From Schizochytrium sp. CCTCC M209059 (Eukaryota > Sar > Bigyra > Thraustochytrida > Thraustochytriidae), in assembly GCA_000818945.1 (NCBI GenBank), contig KN805373.1, positions 1,017,785-1,081,784 on the forward strand: a DNA stretch of 64,000 nt. Reading direction: 5' to 3'. The notes under the pieces are model-generated. The model was not told the origin of the DNA. It worked only from the letters and a program-made list of their open reading frames with translations, and did no database searches. Of this stretch, positions 40,912 through 49,818 are shown piece after piece. Each line of letters starts with the position of its first letter. Within the stretch, counting starts at the first letter, position 1. Made by a program: the position numbers and the translations under genes.

Positions 40912-42069
40912 ATGGACGACGTCAGCGAGGCAGTAGCGCCTTTCGACGAGCGCGCTCGTGATGTACGGACCCAGCGCACTGAGCCGTCGCCAAAGCGAGC
41001 AAGACTTCACGGCGGTGCAGTCTGGAGAACATGGGTGGTCCTCACTCTTGCAGCCGTCCTCCTTACCGGAGCTCTGCCGTCTGCGCACGCGCAAGAGGGC
41101 ATGTACTGCGACCCCGAGGACTGCTACCGCGTCCTTGGCTTCTACCGTTATGACTACCCGAGTGACCAAGACATTAAAAAGGCGTACAGGAAACTCAGCC
41201 GGGAGCTCCATCCTGACCGCAACAAGAACAGCAAAGACCCTCAGAAAGCAAATGAAGATTTTGCGCGCGTTGGTCGCGCATACGAAATCCTCATCAACAA
41301 GGACACGCGCGCAGAGTACGACCACTACATGGACCATCCCGAGGAAGTCATGATGAACCGTTATCGATACTACACGCGTGTCTACGCGGCCAAATCTGAC
41401 TGGCGCGTGGTCGTTGTGGGATGGACGATTGCCCTCTCCGCTCTGCAGTACCTCCTTCAGCACATCATGCACCAGAATGCTCGCAAAGAAATTCTCAAGT
41501 CGGACCGTTTTCTCAAAGAAGTCAAGCGCGTCACGCAAGAACGTCTTCAAGCCAAGAATGCAGATAACGCGACAACGTCAAATGGGTCTACCAAACCGGA
41601 ACGACGCAAAAAGAAAAAGGGAGCTGCTGCAAAAGAAGAAATCGCGGCTATGGAGAGCCTTGAAAAGGAGGTGTCGGATGAACTCGCGCAAGAGATCAAA
41701 ATCGAAGGCGGGTACAGCAAGCCGACGCTTCAAGGGCTGCTCATTGTCCGCATCATCAAGCTGCCCTACACGTTGCCGAAGACCATTTGGTTCCATACGG
41801 ACTGGTACATTCGTCACACGCTGCGTGGTGAGCCGCTTTCTCGGGCAGAAAAAATCCTTCTTCTCACGCAAGCAATGCACATGCCCGAGGGCGCCATTGA
41901 TGATGAGTTCACCCCTGAAGAAAAGGAAGAGCTCATCGAAATGGAGTGCTGGCACAGAGAGAACATGTCAAAGTTTCAAGAGCTTCGTTTTAAGCGCAAG
42001 TACCCCGAACGCTACAAGCAATACCTTCGCTGGAGAAAGGCCAATCCTGACGAGCCTTCTCCATTTTGA
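40912..42069 (+). CDS. DNAJC25: DNAJC25-like membrane J-domain protein
   Basis: I choose the ATG at 40912 (AACCATGG context). The upstream in-frame ATG at 40768 lies before the TATA-like element. The protein is 385 residues. A hydrophobic segment at about 38-58 is a signal or signal anchor ending near SAHAQ. The lumenal YCDPEDCYRVLGF leads into a J domain at about 69-135, with HPD at 100-102, which stimulates Hsp70 ATPase. A second membrane segment (WRVVVVGWTIALSALQYLL) follows, then a Lys-rich cytosolic part and a conserved C-terminal region (PKTIWFHTDWYIRHTLRG, FKRKYPERYKQYLRWRK). Order and motifs match DNAJC25, an ER membrane co-chaperone of poorly known client range. Confidence 0.88.
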   Translation: MDDVSEAVAPFDERARDVRTQRTEPSPKRARLHGGAVWRTWVVLTLAAVLLTGALPSAHAQEGMYCDPEDCYRVLGFYRYDYPSDQDIKKAYRKLSRELHPDRNKNSKDPQKANEDFARVGRAYEILINKDTRAEYDHYMDHPEEVMMNRYRYYTRVYAAKSDWRVVVVGWTIALSALQYLLQHIMHQNARKEILKSDRFLKEVKRVTQERLQAKNADNATTSNGSTKPERRKKKKGAAAKEEIAAMESLEKEVSDELAQEIKIEGGYSKPTLQGLLIVRIIKLPYTLPKTIWFHTDWYIRHTLRGEPLSRAEKILLLTQAMHMPEGAIDDEFTPEEKEELIEMECWHRENMSKFQELRFKRKYPERYKQYLRWRKANPDEPSPF

Positions 42070-43060
42070 TTTTCAATCTCACTTTAATGTCACCCGGCCT
42101 ATCTGAAACATGCTAGGCTATAGCCAGAGCGCTGCTGTCTTGTAACTTTCTGCGGCGCTCGCTCGTCTTTGCTAGGTGCTTCACCTGCCTCTCTCTCCAG
42201 GCAGAGCACAGTATACCGAGTGGTACAGCTACTGCTGCTGCTGCTGCGTCATCGAAGATCACATATAGGCCAAATGCTATAACTTCTTACAGGGTCTTTC
42301 TTTTCGCACACCTTGAGAAATCGAATCTAGCTTGCAAGCAAGAAACTCTGATGGGATCTCTCTCACGGATACTAGTACGGAGCTCAGCCTCCTTCTCGTG
42401 GACCAGCCAGCGCAAGGGCAGAAGACGTTAGCCGCGACGCTAGCGCAATCCAGACCACCAAGCGGAAAAGCGTCGTCACCGCCTCCGCAGAGGACGCGCG
42501 CCTTGCAAGCGGCACCTCGCCTCGCGAAGGCGAGGAGGAGCAGAGAACCAAGAACCACGCGCAAGGATAACGAGAAGGGCAAGACGAAGGAAAACCACGC
42601 AAGAAGCTCGGTCAGTCACCTGCGCCACCGCGCGAACGTTAAGATTGAGCGACACTAGCCAAAGCACGACGAGGCCAAGCAGGGCTAGAGTAGTCCGGCA
42701 TTTACAGTTCGAGCCTCACGTCAGCGAAATTTGCAAAGGTGAAGAAGAACAACAAGGAGACGAGCTTAAGGTCCTCTTGTGCGTTGCAACGCGGAGCCCA
42801 TTCGCCTCAATCAGGTGAACGTGAGCGACTTGGCTACACAGCGAACAAACGAATGACGAAACGAGTGAACGCGCCAAAGCAAAGAGGAAATAGATACGGT
42901 GAACATATCGCTCGCGTAGTCACGCCCTCGTAAATAGCCGCACGGGAAAAGGGGTGCACTTGGCGCAGAGAACGAGCTTGCTTGTCACGAAATAAAGAAC
43001 TGGCTCTGGTAGGTGCCAGCTTCTTAATCTCGTAAAATTGGTTGCGATAACAAGGAAACC
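42070..43060. other. Spacer between two plus-strand genes
   Basis: About 1 kb. It contains (CTG)n at 42231-42246. A 101-codon minus-strand ORF (42277-42582) starts with a signal-peptide-like stretch and has several Cys, but an overlapping plus-strand ORF of similar length exists and neither looks conserved. I do not call either. Confidence 0.5.
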
Positions 43061-44371
43061 ATGAAGTTCGGTAGGAGGTTGCTCGAGGAACTCATGGAAC
43101 CCAACTGGGAGGTCTACTACGTCCAGTATCATACGCTCAAGAAGATCATATTTGCCATTGTGCAGGCCCAAAAGCATCATCGTGCGCAGGAGACAAATAT
43201 ACTTCGTGAACAGTTTTACGCCAGACTCGAGGCCAATCTCGCTGCAGCCGAAGCCTTTGCTGAAGGCTTGCTTGCCGAGGTGCGCTCGTCAAGAGAAAAG
43301 GTCATCAAGGATGTACAGGCTGTGCGCCATCCGGGAAGCCTTTCGCTCTCCCCGATAGACGATCAAGCCCTCGTGACATTCGTTCACTGGGCCGAAAAGG
43401 TTGCAAATCTCTTAAAGTTTTGCGTCACAAATAGAACAGCCATGCGAAAGATCACCAAGAAGCTCGACAAGAACTTTGCGTGTGAGAAAACAGAGATAAC
43501 AACGAAAGCACCAGTGCCATGGACACCTCCGCGCCAACCTTTTGAAAAGATCCAACAGGAACTCACTGATCTCATGCGCGTCACCAAAGAGGTCGAATAC
43601 GGAATCATGACAGTCAGTACGCAACTTTCGGCCCGCTTGCGATCCATTCGCGCCCTTCGGTTTGCTGAGAGCGAGCGACTCAAACTTCGTCGCGTCGAAC
43701 ATTTCGAAAGCGAACTTGTTCGCCCTTTCATGCTCGATCGCTGCGCCATGCGCGAAGTGTACTTCGAGTGGAGGCCGGTGAGGATTTTGGCGTGGCTGGC
43801 CATGCTTGTTCCTGCTGGCATTGCCTTACACAATAACATGCTCGAAATACCTCCGCAGCTTATCTTTTCCGCGCTTCGGGGTGTTGAGTTTCTCATATGG
43901 ATTGCTCTCGTGATTCTCTATGTGGTTCAAGCTGTGGTTGTTCAAGCCAAACTCGGTCGCATCGCCGCAGGATGGCGCCGCCTTTCCATGTTTGCAGCAA
44001 CATATCTTTTTGCGGCAGCACTTTTACGGATCTCTTCACCACGACAGGAACCAGGCTCTACTTTTGTTGCCCATGACGACGACGTCACTGTGTCTGCACT
44101 TATTGCTCTTTGTATTTTGTGCGGTGTTGAAACTGCACTCTACATTCGCTTGCCATTGGGGATAAAGTGGGCTATTGTCCCTCGCGCGCTTGCTTTCACG
44201 CTCATCGTGATTGCATTGCTGGGACCTCGGCTGGACCCTGCGCTGCAAAATTACGTGCATTGGAGTGTCCAGCTCGCTGTCACCATGCTCTCGATTGGCT
44301 TCGTCGGGACAGTGAAAAGCATACGTATCGATGTTCAGTTGCGCAAGGACGTGGGCGTCTTGCATTTGTAG
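43061..44371 (+). CDS. SPX-domain membrane protein with unassigned multi-TM region
   Basis: In this 436-residue protein, residues 1 to about 165 form an SPX domain: MKFGRRLLEELMEPNWEVYY, then YHTLKKII, and LLKFCVTNRTAMRKITKKLDKN. The Lys-rich helix LKKII and the KITKKLDK segment are where SPX domains bind inositol pyrophosphates. SPX proteins sense cellular phosphate status. After a linker helix region, residues about 240-430 hold roughly six hydrophobic segments with short loops, which do not look like EXS, MFS/SYG or the VTC polyphosphate polymerase core. A phosphate-regulated transporter or membrane regulator is inference. The syntaxin gene ends convergently 119 bp downstream. Confidence 0.85.
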   Translation: MKFGRRLLEELMEPNWEVYYVQYHTLKKIIFAIVQAQKHHRAQETNILREQFYARLEANLAAAEAFAEGLLAEVRSSREKVIKDVQAVRHPGSLSLSPIDDQALVTFVHWAEKVANLLKFCVTNRTAMRKITKKLDKNFACEKTEITTKAPVPWTPPRQPFEKIQQELTDLMRVTKEVEYGIMTVSTQLSARLRSIRALRFAESERLKLRRVEHFESELVRPFMLDRCAMREVYFEWRPVRILAWLAMLVPAGIALHNNMLEIPPQLIFSALRGVEFLIWIALVILYVVQAVVVQAKLGRIAAGWRRLSMFAATYLFAAALLRISSPRQEPGSTFVAHDDDVTVSALIALCILCGVETALYIRLPLGIKWAIVPRALAFTLIVIALLGPRLDPALQNYVHWSVQLAVTMLSIGFVGTVKSIRIDVQLRKDVGVLHL

Positions 44372-44490
44372 AAACACGCAACTTCTGTTGACAAAAGGAA
44401 AAAGAAGGAGATAAGAGGGTAAGCAAAAGTTTAGCTATTGGGAAAATTATGTTAGGGACTCATAGTCTATCAGAGATGGACACTCTTGAT

Positions 44491-45519
44491 TCAGGGACGG
44501 ATCACCACGAGGACGATGACAACAATAATGATGATGACAATGATCGCCAGGATAAAGTACTTTTTGCGGATGGATTTACGCGCCTTGAGAGCCTTTTTAA
44601 GCTCCTGCTTACCCTTGTCCACGTGCTCCACCGTCTGATTTACAGAAATCTCGATTTGGTCTAGCATCTCACCCTGAGTCTCCACCAAAAGCGCCAAGTC
44701 CTGAAACATTTGATGCAAGGCGCGCACGCTCTCCTCGAGTCGAAGGACGTCCTGATACTTGGCCTGGACGTCCATGAAGGTCTGTGCTACTGCGTCATTG
44801 CCTTGGTTCAAGATTGCGGCGCGATACACGGCATTAGGATCGCCCGACTTCATGACTGCATCAATTTCTTCATAGGTAGCATCTGGCTTCACGTAGCGGA
44901 TTTGCCGGGCCGACTTCTCCTTCATTTTGTTCTTGTACGTCTGCTGCGCCTGCTGAAATGCGCGTACAGCGTTGACAAAGTTCTGCGTCGTCGAATTATA
45001 CATGTTTTTGCGGATGCGTAGCTCGGATGCAGGCGCGGTCGACTTCTTCTCCAAGGAGTCTGTCTCGGCCTTCATTGCCGTCAGCATTTGTTTAGCCTCC
45101 GCGCACCTCTTGTTCACATCCGTCAACACGCGGTCGAGGTCTTCGCTCGTCTGCTGCTGGTCCGCGGTCAGCACCGCATTGACCGCCTCGTCTTGGAGCC
45201 TGTTTACCTCGCTCGTGCGCGACTTGACATAGGTAATCGTATTCTTCAGCTGCTCTACCTGGGCGAAAAACTCGCGCATCGACTTGGACGCCACCGGGCT
45301 CATTTCCACGTCGCCCTCAAGCACGACGTCCGTCTCCGCCGCGCCATTGTCCTCGCCGGCCTCCTCGCGCGAGGGCAGGATATCTGACAGCCTGCTATGC
45401 ATGGCGCCGTGGGAAAACCCGCCTAGAACCTCGCCTCCCGGGGCCTCGACGATGAGCGTCTGCGCCACGCGACGCCAGTCTCCTCGCTGGCCGGCACGAG
45501 CCGCCCCCGCGCCCGGCAC
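44491..45519 (-). CDS. Syntaxin (Qa-SNARE)
   Basis: The protein is 342 residues from the first ATG, but the likelier start is Met40 (base 45402, MHSRLSDILPS), matching the short N-terminus of syntaxins. An N-terminal helical Habc region precedes the SNARE motif (LRLEESVRALHQMFQDLALL, then VETQGEMLDQIE), with the zero-layer Gln in VETQGE. A basic stretch (KKALKARKSIRKK) and one C-terminal membrane anchor rich in Ile/Val follow. This is the plasma-membrane/syntaxin-1 type pattern. It pairs with Qb, Qc and R SNAREs for vesicle fusion. It is divergent from the STK16-like kinase. Confidence 0.93.
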   Translation of the reverse strand: MPGAGAARAGQRGDWRRVAQTLIVEAPGGEVLGGFSHGAMHSRLSDILPSREEAGEDNGAAETDVVLEGDVEMSPVASKSMREFFAQVEQLKNTITYVKSRTSEVNRLQDEAVNAVLTADQQQTSEDLDRVLTDVNKRCAEAKQMLTAMKAETDSLEKKSTAPASELRIRKNMYNSTTQNFVNAVRAFQQAQQTYKNKMKEKSARQIRYVKPDATYEEIDAVMKSGDPNAVYRAAILNQGNDAVAQTFMDVQAKYQDVLRLEESVRALHQMFQDLALLVETQGEMLDQIEISVNQTVEHVDKGKQELKKALKARKSIRKKYFILAIIVIIIIVVIVLVVIRP

Positions 45520-46037
45520 GTTCTGCTGCTGCTGCTGCTGCTAGCGCTTGCAGCGAGGCGAGCGGAGTCGCGTCGCGTCGAGCTGAGTCGAGCTGAGCTG
45601 AGTTGAGTTGAGTCGCGTCGAGTCGACCCTCCTCGCCGGGTGGGCGGGTCCTCGGCCGGGCCCTCGGCCTCCGCGCTCGAGCTCGGAGCAGCCGCGGGGG
45701 CGCAGGCCGGGCCGGGCAGCGGCGCAGCGGGCCTCGGCGCTGGCGCTGGCGGCGGCGTCTCGCGGTTTTTGCTGTTCTGTGTCTGCTCTGCTCTGTGCTC
45801 GACGCTGCGGCGGCGGCCGAACTCGAGCCGCGCAAGTGGGTTATGGCCGGCCGTTACAGTGCGCGCTGGCGGAACTGCGCACTTGCGGCGGGCCAAACAG
45901 CACTTGCGGCGCGCAGCTTACACGACGCGCCGGCAGAATGATCAACCAAACATCAATCGATCGATCGATCGATCGACCGATCGATCGAGCAACGCTAGTC
46001 GATCGGCGGCGAGGAGGAGGACGGGGAGACGGACGCC
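45520..46037. promoter_or_regulatory. Divergent spacer, syntaxin / STK16-like kinase
   Basis: A GC-rich spacer with GAGTC/GAGCT-type repeats (45565-45628) and a palindromic (ATCG)n run at 45954-45988. No gene is supported. Confidence 0.5.
45954..45988. repeat. (ATCG)n self-complementary repeat
   Basis: A tandem ATCG run that is its own reverse complement, about 50 bp upstream of the kinase start. A similar run lies at 11705-11729, upstream of the CDK-like kinase. Confidence 0.9.
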
Positions 46038-47672
46038 ATGGCGGCGGCGGCGACGACGACGGTGCTGTACGCGCTTGCGAGCGAGCTGCGCGCAGTGCAG
46101 GAGGCTCGCGCAGATGCGGGCGGCAAGGACGCGCAGAAACTGAGACGCCCGAGACCCAACGCGGTGACGCTGCGCGTGGAGGCAGAGCACCTGCGCGAGG
46201 GACGTGCGGGGGCGCGCTGGCTCACGGCGCAAGCGCTTCTCGACGGATTTCCGCGAGAAACTGCAGGCAAAGGTGCAAGATTCTTTGTGCGCCAGCCCGT
46301 GCCCGGACAGGAAGGCCGATACATGTGGCTCCTCACGGACAGCCCGTACGAGCAGCTCCTTCTCGAAGATGATACGCTCCAGGTCCAAGTGGTAGAAGCA
46401 GACGAGCTGCCGTGCCTTGCGGCCCATCCAGACGCCGATGTTTGGTGGGTCGAAGCAGATTCGCCCGTCAAGACAAGCACGCGCAAACAAAGCGCCGCTG
46501 GATCCGGACCTGCCGCCTCCAGCTCTGAGAGCAACTTTTCCTCTGCAGGCGTTAACCGATCAAAGGCTGCCATTAGTGAGGCAGCGGCAAACGCGGCCAA
46601 CAAACTCAGCGACCGTCTGGCCACAATGAATGTGCAAGATACCTTTCAAAAGACCTCGCAAGGGGTCGCAAGCAATCTTGGTCGATTTGCCAGTTGGGCC
46701 AAGAAAGGCATCGCTGCCGCGAGCGATGCTATCCAAAACGCAGAGACTGTGCAATTCCCTTCTCGGGTCGTAGATGTGCGCAAGAAAATTGCAGACGGCG
46801 GCTTCTCCGAGGTCTTTCTCGCACAGGATCAGCAGACCGGTCAGGCCCTGGCCCTCAAACGTTGTTTGGCGCAAACGCGGGAAGACGTTACGGCCCTCAA
46901 GCTTGAAATTACAGTACATAAGCGTACAGAGAGCCCCTTTGTCATGCAACTCGTGGACGCCATGGAGGAAGACTCGCGTCGTGTGCCTGGGGCGCGCGAA
47001 TTTTTCTTACTCTTTCCGCTCTACGGCGGAGGTTCGCTTTTTGATCAAATGGAACGTGCGTCGCAGGAACCTGGAGTGCCCTGGCCTTTTCCAGAGGCTG
47101 TCGCAGCACGCATCATGTCTGGCGTTCTTTCCGGCTTGGAGGCTTTGCATGCCGCAGGCTTTGCGCACCGTGACATTAAGCCGCACAACATCTTGCTTGA
47201 CGCGCGAGGCTCTTCTGAAGTGATCCTTCCCGATGCGGCCTCTAGTGTCCAGCCCGTGCTCATGGACCTCGGCTCGTGTGGCCCGCTCCGAACAACCGTC
47301 ACCACGCGGAACGAGGCGCGTCTCGCGGTCGATGAAGCTACTGTGAAATGCTCTGCGCCCTATCGCGCTCCCGAGCTTTTCGAGGTTCCCGAGCTTCCCT
47401 ATGAGTTTGGACCTGCCCTCGATGTGTGGTCCATAGGGACCACTCTATACGCTATGACCTATGGACGCATGTGGTCTCCTTTTGAGCACCCAACGCAGGG
47501 CGTGCAGACACTCGCGATTCTCCAGGCGAATGTGCGGTACCCTTCCGAGACGAAGGCGCTGTACTCGGATACTTTCCACAAGGTAGTCAAACAATCGCTG
47601 CGCCTCGACGCATCCAAGCGGCCAACCGTAGAAGCCATGCGCAAGCAGCTCGCCAAGCTTGCTTCGAACTGA
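46038..47672 (+). CDS. STK16: STK16/NAK-family protein kinase
   Basis: This is a 544-residue protein (start context GCCATGGCG). The kinase domain covers about 245-540: ADGGFSEVFLA (Gly loop), ALKRC (ATP Lys), AHRDIKPHNILL (catalytic loop), and LMDLGSC, where DLG replaces DFG exactly as in STK16. The activation segment is CSAPYRAPELFEV, followed by LDVWSIGTTLYAMTYG. STK16-type kinases are lipid-modified Golgi/TGN kinases of the AAK/GAK group. The N-terminal 240 residues are extra. About 45-125 look globular but unassigned, then Ser-rich, then an amphipathic helical stretch (SDRLATMNVQDTFQKTSQGV...). No N-terminal Gly-Cys acylation start is present, so membrane attachment may differ. Confidence 0.88.
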   Translation: MAAAATTTVLYALASELRAVQEARADAGGKDAQKLRRPRPNAVTLRVEAEHLREGRAGARWLTAQALLDGFPRETAGKGARFFVRQPVPGQEGRYMWLLTDSPYEQLLLEDDTLQVQVVEADELPCLAAHPDADVWWVEADSPVKTSTRKQSAAGSGPAASSSESNFSSAGVNRSKAAISEAAANAANKLSDRLATMNVQDTFQKTSQGVASNLGRFASWAKKGIAAASDAIQNAETVQFPSRVVDVRKKIADGGFSEVFLAQDQQTGQALALKRCLAQTREDVTALKLEITVHKRTESPFVMQLVDAMEEDSRRVPGAREFFLLFPLYGGGSLFDQMERASQEPGVPWPFPEAVAARIMSGVLSGLEALHAAGFAHRDIKPHNILLDARGSSEVILPDAASSVQPVLMDLGSCGPLRTTVTTRNEARLAVDEATVKCSAPYRAPELFEVPELPYEFGPALDVWSIGTTLYAMTYGRMWSPFEHPTQGVQTLAILQANVRYPSETKALYSDTFHKVVKQSLRLDASKRPTVEAMRKQLAKLASN

Positions 47673-48216
47673 GAAAAGTGAGAAAGGAGAAATCGCTTTG
47701 TTTCTTTTCTCTTCACTTCTCTTCTTTTCTCTTTTCGTGTGGATGTGTGTTATTTGTCTCTTTCTTGTGTCTCTCAACCCAACCAGTCTCACTGCACTGT
47801 CAGACATCGAAATGTAATTTTTGTGCTTTGTTCGATTCGTTTCACCCTATGTCTTGAGGACGATTATGGTTTCGCCTTGCTTCCTGATCGTCTCATTTAC
47901 ATCTTCCTTCGTCTGCACCTTCGTAACAGCAAGGTTTTGCGAAGCCAAAAGCTCCCCTGCTCTTTGTCCATCTTCATCTTCATCTTTTCCACTGGCAGCC
48001 CCATACTCGTTCTCGTTAACGAGCAGCAAAACCAATCTTCAATCTTCACCGGCCACGCGCGGTGTCCCAGCCGGAAAAAAGGTCAGAGAAACCACACGTG
48101 TGCCCGCTGCGCCTCGAGGCAGGCAGCAGCACGCGCGTCCTGACCCGAGTCGCTCACTCGCTCGCTCGTACGCGCGATCCATTCTTTGACGTCCGCTTCA
48201 TCGGGCAGGCAGACAC
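47673..48216. other. Spacer between two plus-strand genes
   Basis: A CT/T-rich 3' region after the kinase (47690-47760), then the upstream region of the p44 gene. No gene is visible. Confidence 0.55.
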
Positions 48217-49530
48217 ATGTCCGGGTACGCGTGGGAGACCAACCTCGCGCGAAGTTGGGAGGCCTTGCAAGAAGATGAGCACGGCGTGCTGCGTACCGTC
48301 GCTGGCGCCGCCGGTAACGGGGGTCGCGGCGATGGTGATGCGAATGGACCCGGATTCGGGGGTAGAGGTGGCTCTAGGAGATTGTCTGGCCCTGACGGCA
48401 CTCTGTGCCGCAACATGATCCGCTACCTGGTGCTGATCGTGGACATGTCGCAATCCATGGCGGAAAGCGACCTGCGTCCCTCGCGACGCGTCGTCACTTC
48501 GGAGCTCTTGAACGACTTTGTCCTCTCGTACTTTGACGAAAATCCTCTCAGCAACCTGTGTATTGTCATGTCGCGCGATGGCGTCGCGCAAAAGCTCACC
48601 GACATGTCTGCCAGCGCCACGCGCCATCAGGCAGCCCTCGGCATGCTTTCCGAGGGGGGAGAGTTCTCTTTACAAAATGGACTCGAACTCGCACATGCCG
48701 CGCTTCAGAGCGTTCCGCAGCACGGCAGCCGCGAAATTCTTGTGCTCATGTCCTCACTCAGCACCTGCGATCAAGGTGATGTCTTTGAAACGATCGAAAA
48801 GCTTCAGCGATCCAAGGTTCATAGCTCTGTCATTGGTCTTTCTGCTGAGATCTATGTGGCCAAGTACCTAGCGGAAAAGACCTTGGGCCGACACGCCGTC
48901 ATTACCAGCAAGGAGCACTTTCGTCAGCTTTTGCAAAGTCATGTGCCGCCTGCGCCCGCGCTTGCTGAAGACCAACAAGGTCTGCGATGTACGTTTGTGC
49001 GAATGGGCTTCCCCTCGCAGTGCACAGCAGCAGGCTCGAGCGACGCGCAAGATGGTCGTACGTTGGTGTCTGGCCATGCGGTCACCGCTGGCAAGGCTAT
49101 GGCTGCCGACATCAACGATGTTACGACAAAGGGCTACACTTGTCCGAGATGCTCTACAGTAGTCACAGAGCTTCCTACAGACTGCCCAATATGCGATCTC
49201 GAGCTCATTGCCTCGGCACACCTTTCGCGATCCTACCATCATCTCTTTCCTGTGCCGCGTTTCCGCGAGGTGAAAATGGCCGAAGTATTGAATCAACAAA
49301 CGTCTGCACCAGCCTGCAGCGCCTGCGCCATCTCGTTCACGAAGGGACCTCCGGTGTCCGCTTTTTACCAATGTCCGCGCTGTCAGGCTTTCATTTGCGA
49401 CGTTTGCGAGCAATTCGTTCACGAGACCTTGCACAACTGTCCATCTTGCCTCCAAACACGGCCTGCCGAACAACAACAACAACAACAACAAGAGCCCCAG
49501 CAGACAGACTCTGCAATGGAACCCGCATGA
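48217..49530 (+). CDS. GTF2H2: TFIIH subunit p44/Ssl1 (GTF2H2)
   Basis: This 437-residue protein has a Gly-rich insert near residues 33-55 and then a von Willebrand A domain (MIRYLVLIVDMSQSM ... GREILV-type strands, HSSVIGLSAEIYVAK). A C4 zinc site (YTCPRCSTVV and PTDCPICDLELI) precedes a C-terminal RING-like zinc module (CSACAISF, YQCPRCQAFICDVC, HNCPSC). This order matches p44/Ssl1, which binds and stimulates the XPD helicase in TFIIH for transcription initiation and nucleotide excision repair. A polyQ tail ends the protein. A CDK7-like kinase, possibly another TFIIH partner, lies elsewhere in the window. Confidence 0.96.
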   Translation: MSGYAWETNLARSWEALQEDEHGVLRTVAGAAGNGGRGDGDANGPGFGGRGGSRRLSGPDGTLCRNMIRYLVLIVDMSQSMAESDLRPSRRVVTSELLNDFVLSYFDENPLSNLCIVMSRDGVAQKLTDMSASATRHQAALGMLSEGGEFSLQNGLELAHAALQSVPQHGSREILVLMSSLSTCDQGDVFETIEKLQRSKVHSSVIGLSAEIYVAKYLAEKTLGRHAVITSKEHFRQLLQSHVPPAPALAEDQQGLRCTFVRMGFPSQCTAAGSSDAQDGRTLVSGHAVTAGKAMAADINDVTTKGYTCPRCSTVVTELPTDCPICDLELIASAHLSRSYHHLFPVPRFREVKMAEVLNQQTSAPACSACAISFTKGPPVSAFYQCPRCQAFICDVCEQFVHETLHNCPSCLQTRPAEQQQQQQQEPQQTDSAMEPA

Positions 49531-49818
49531 TACCTTTACGATCGCTATAAACAACCAACATTTACTCTATGTCCTTCCTTGTTCATGCAACGAACCCAAT
49601 TTTGAAGTCAGATCAGCGCTTCGATGAGACTGACAAGGACGCCGAAAAATAACACCTATTTGTCGTGACGAAATCGTATCGGTATCCCAAGGGCGATAGT
49701 TGCACGTGAGGCTTAATTGTTGTTTTCATCTTTGACAGATCCGAGCAATCTATCTTGCCTTTCAATATAGAATGCCAGAGATTCAAATTGTCTATCATCA
49801 TCATCATCATGATTGTCA
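49531..49818. other. Convergent 3' spacer
   Basis: A 288-bp spacer between p44 (+) and the Rit1 fusion (-). It contains an ATC repeat near 49795-49811. Nothing else is seen. Confidence 0.6.

Noticed and set aside
40663..41550. 295-codon ORF antisense to the J-protein gene
   Set aside because: A shadow of the DNAJC25-like coding region.
42277..42582. 101-codon minus-strand ORF with a signal-peptide-like start and several Cys
   Set aside because: It overlaps a plus-strand ORF of equal length, has no conserved pattern, and lies in an ordinary spacer.
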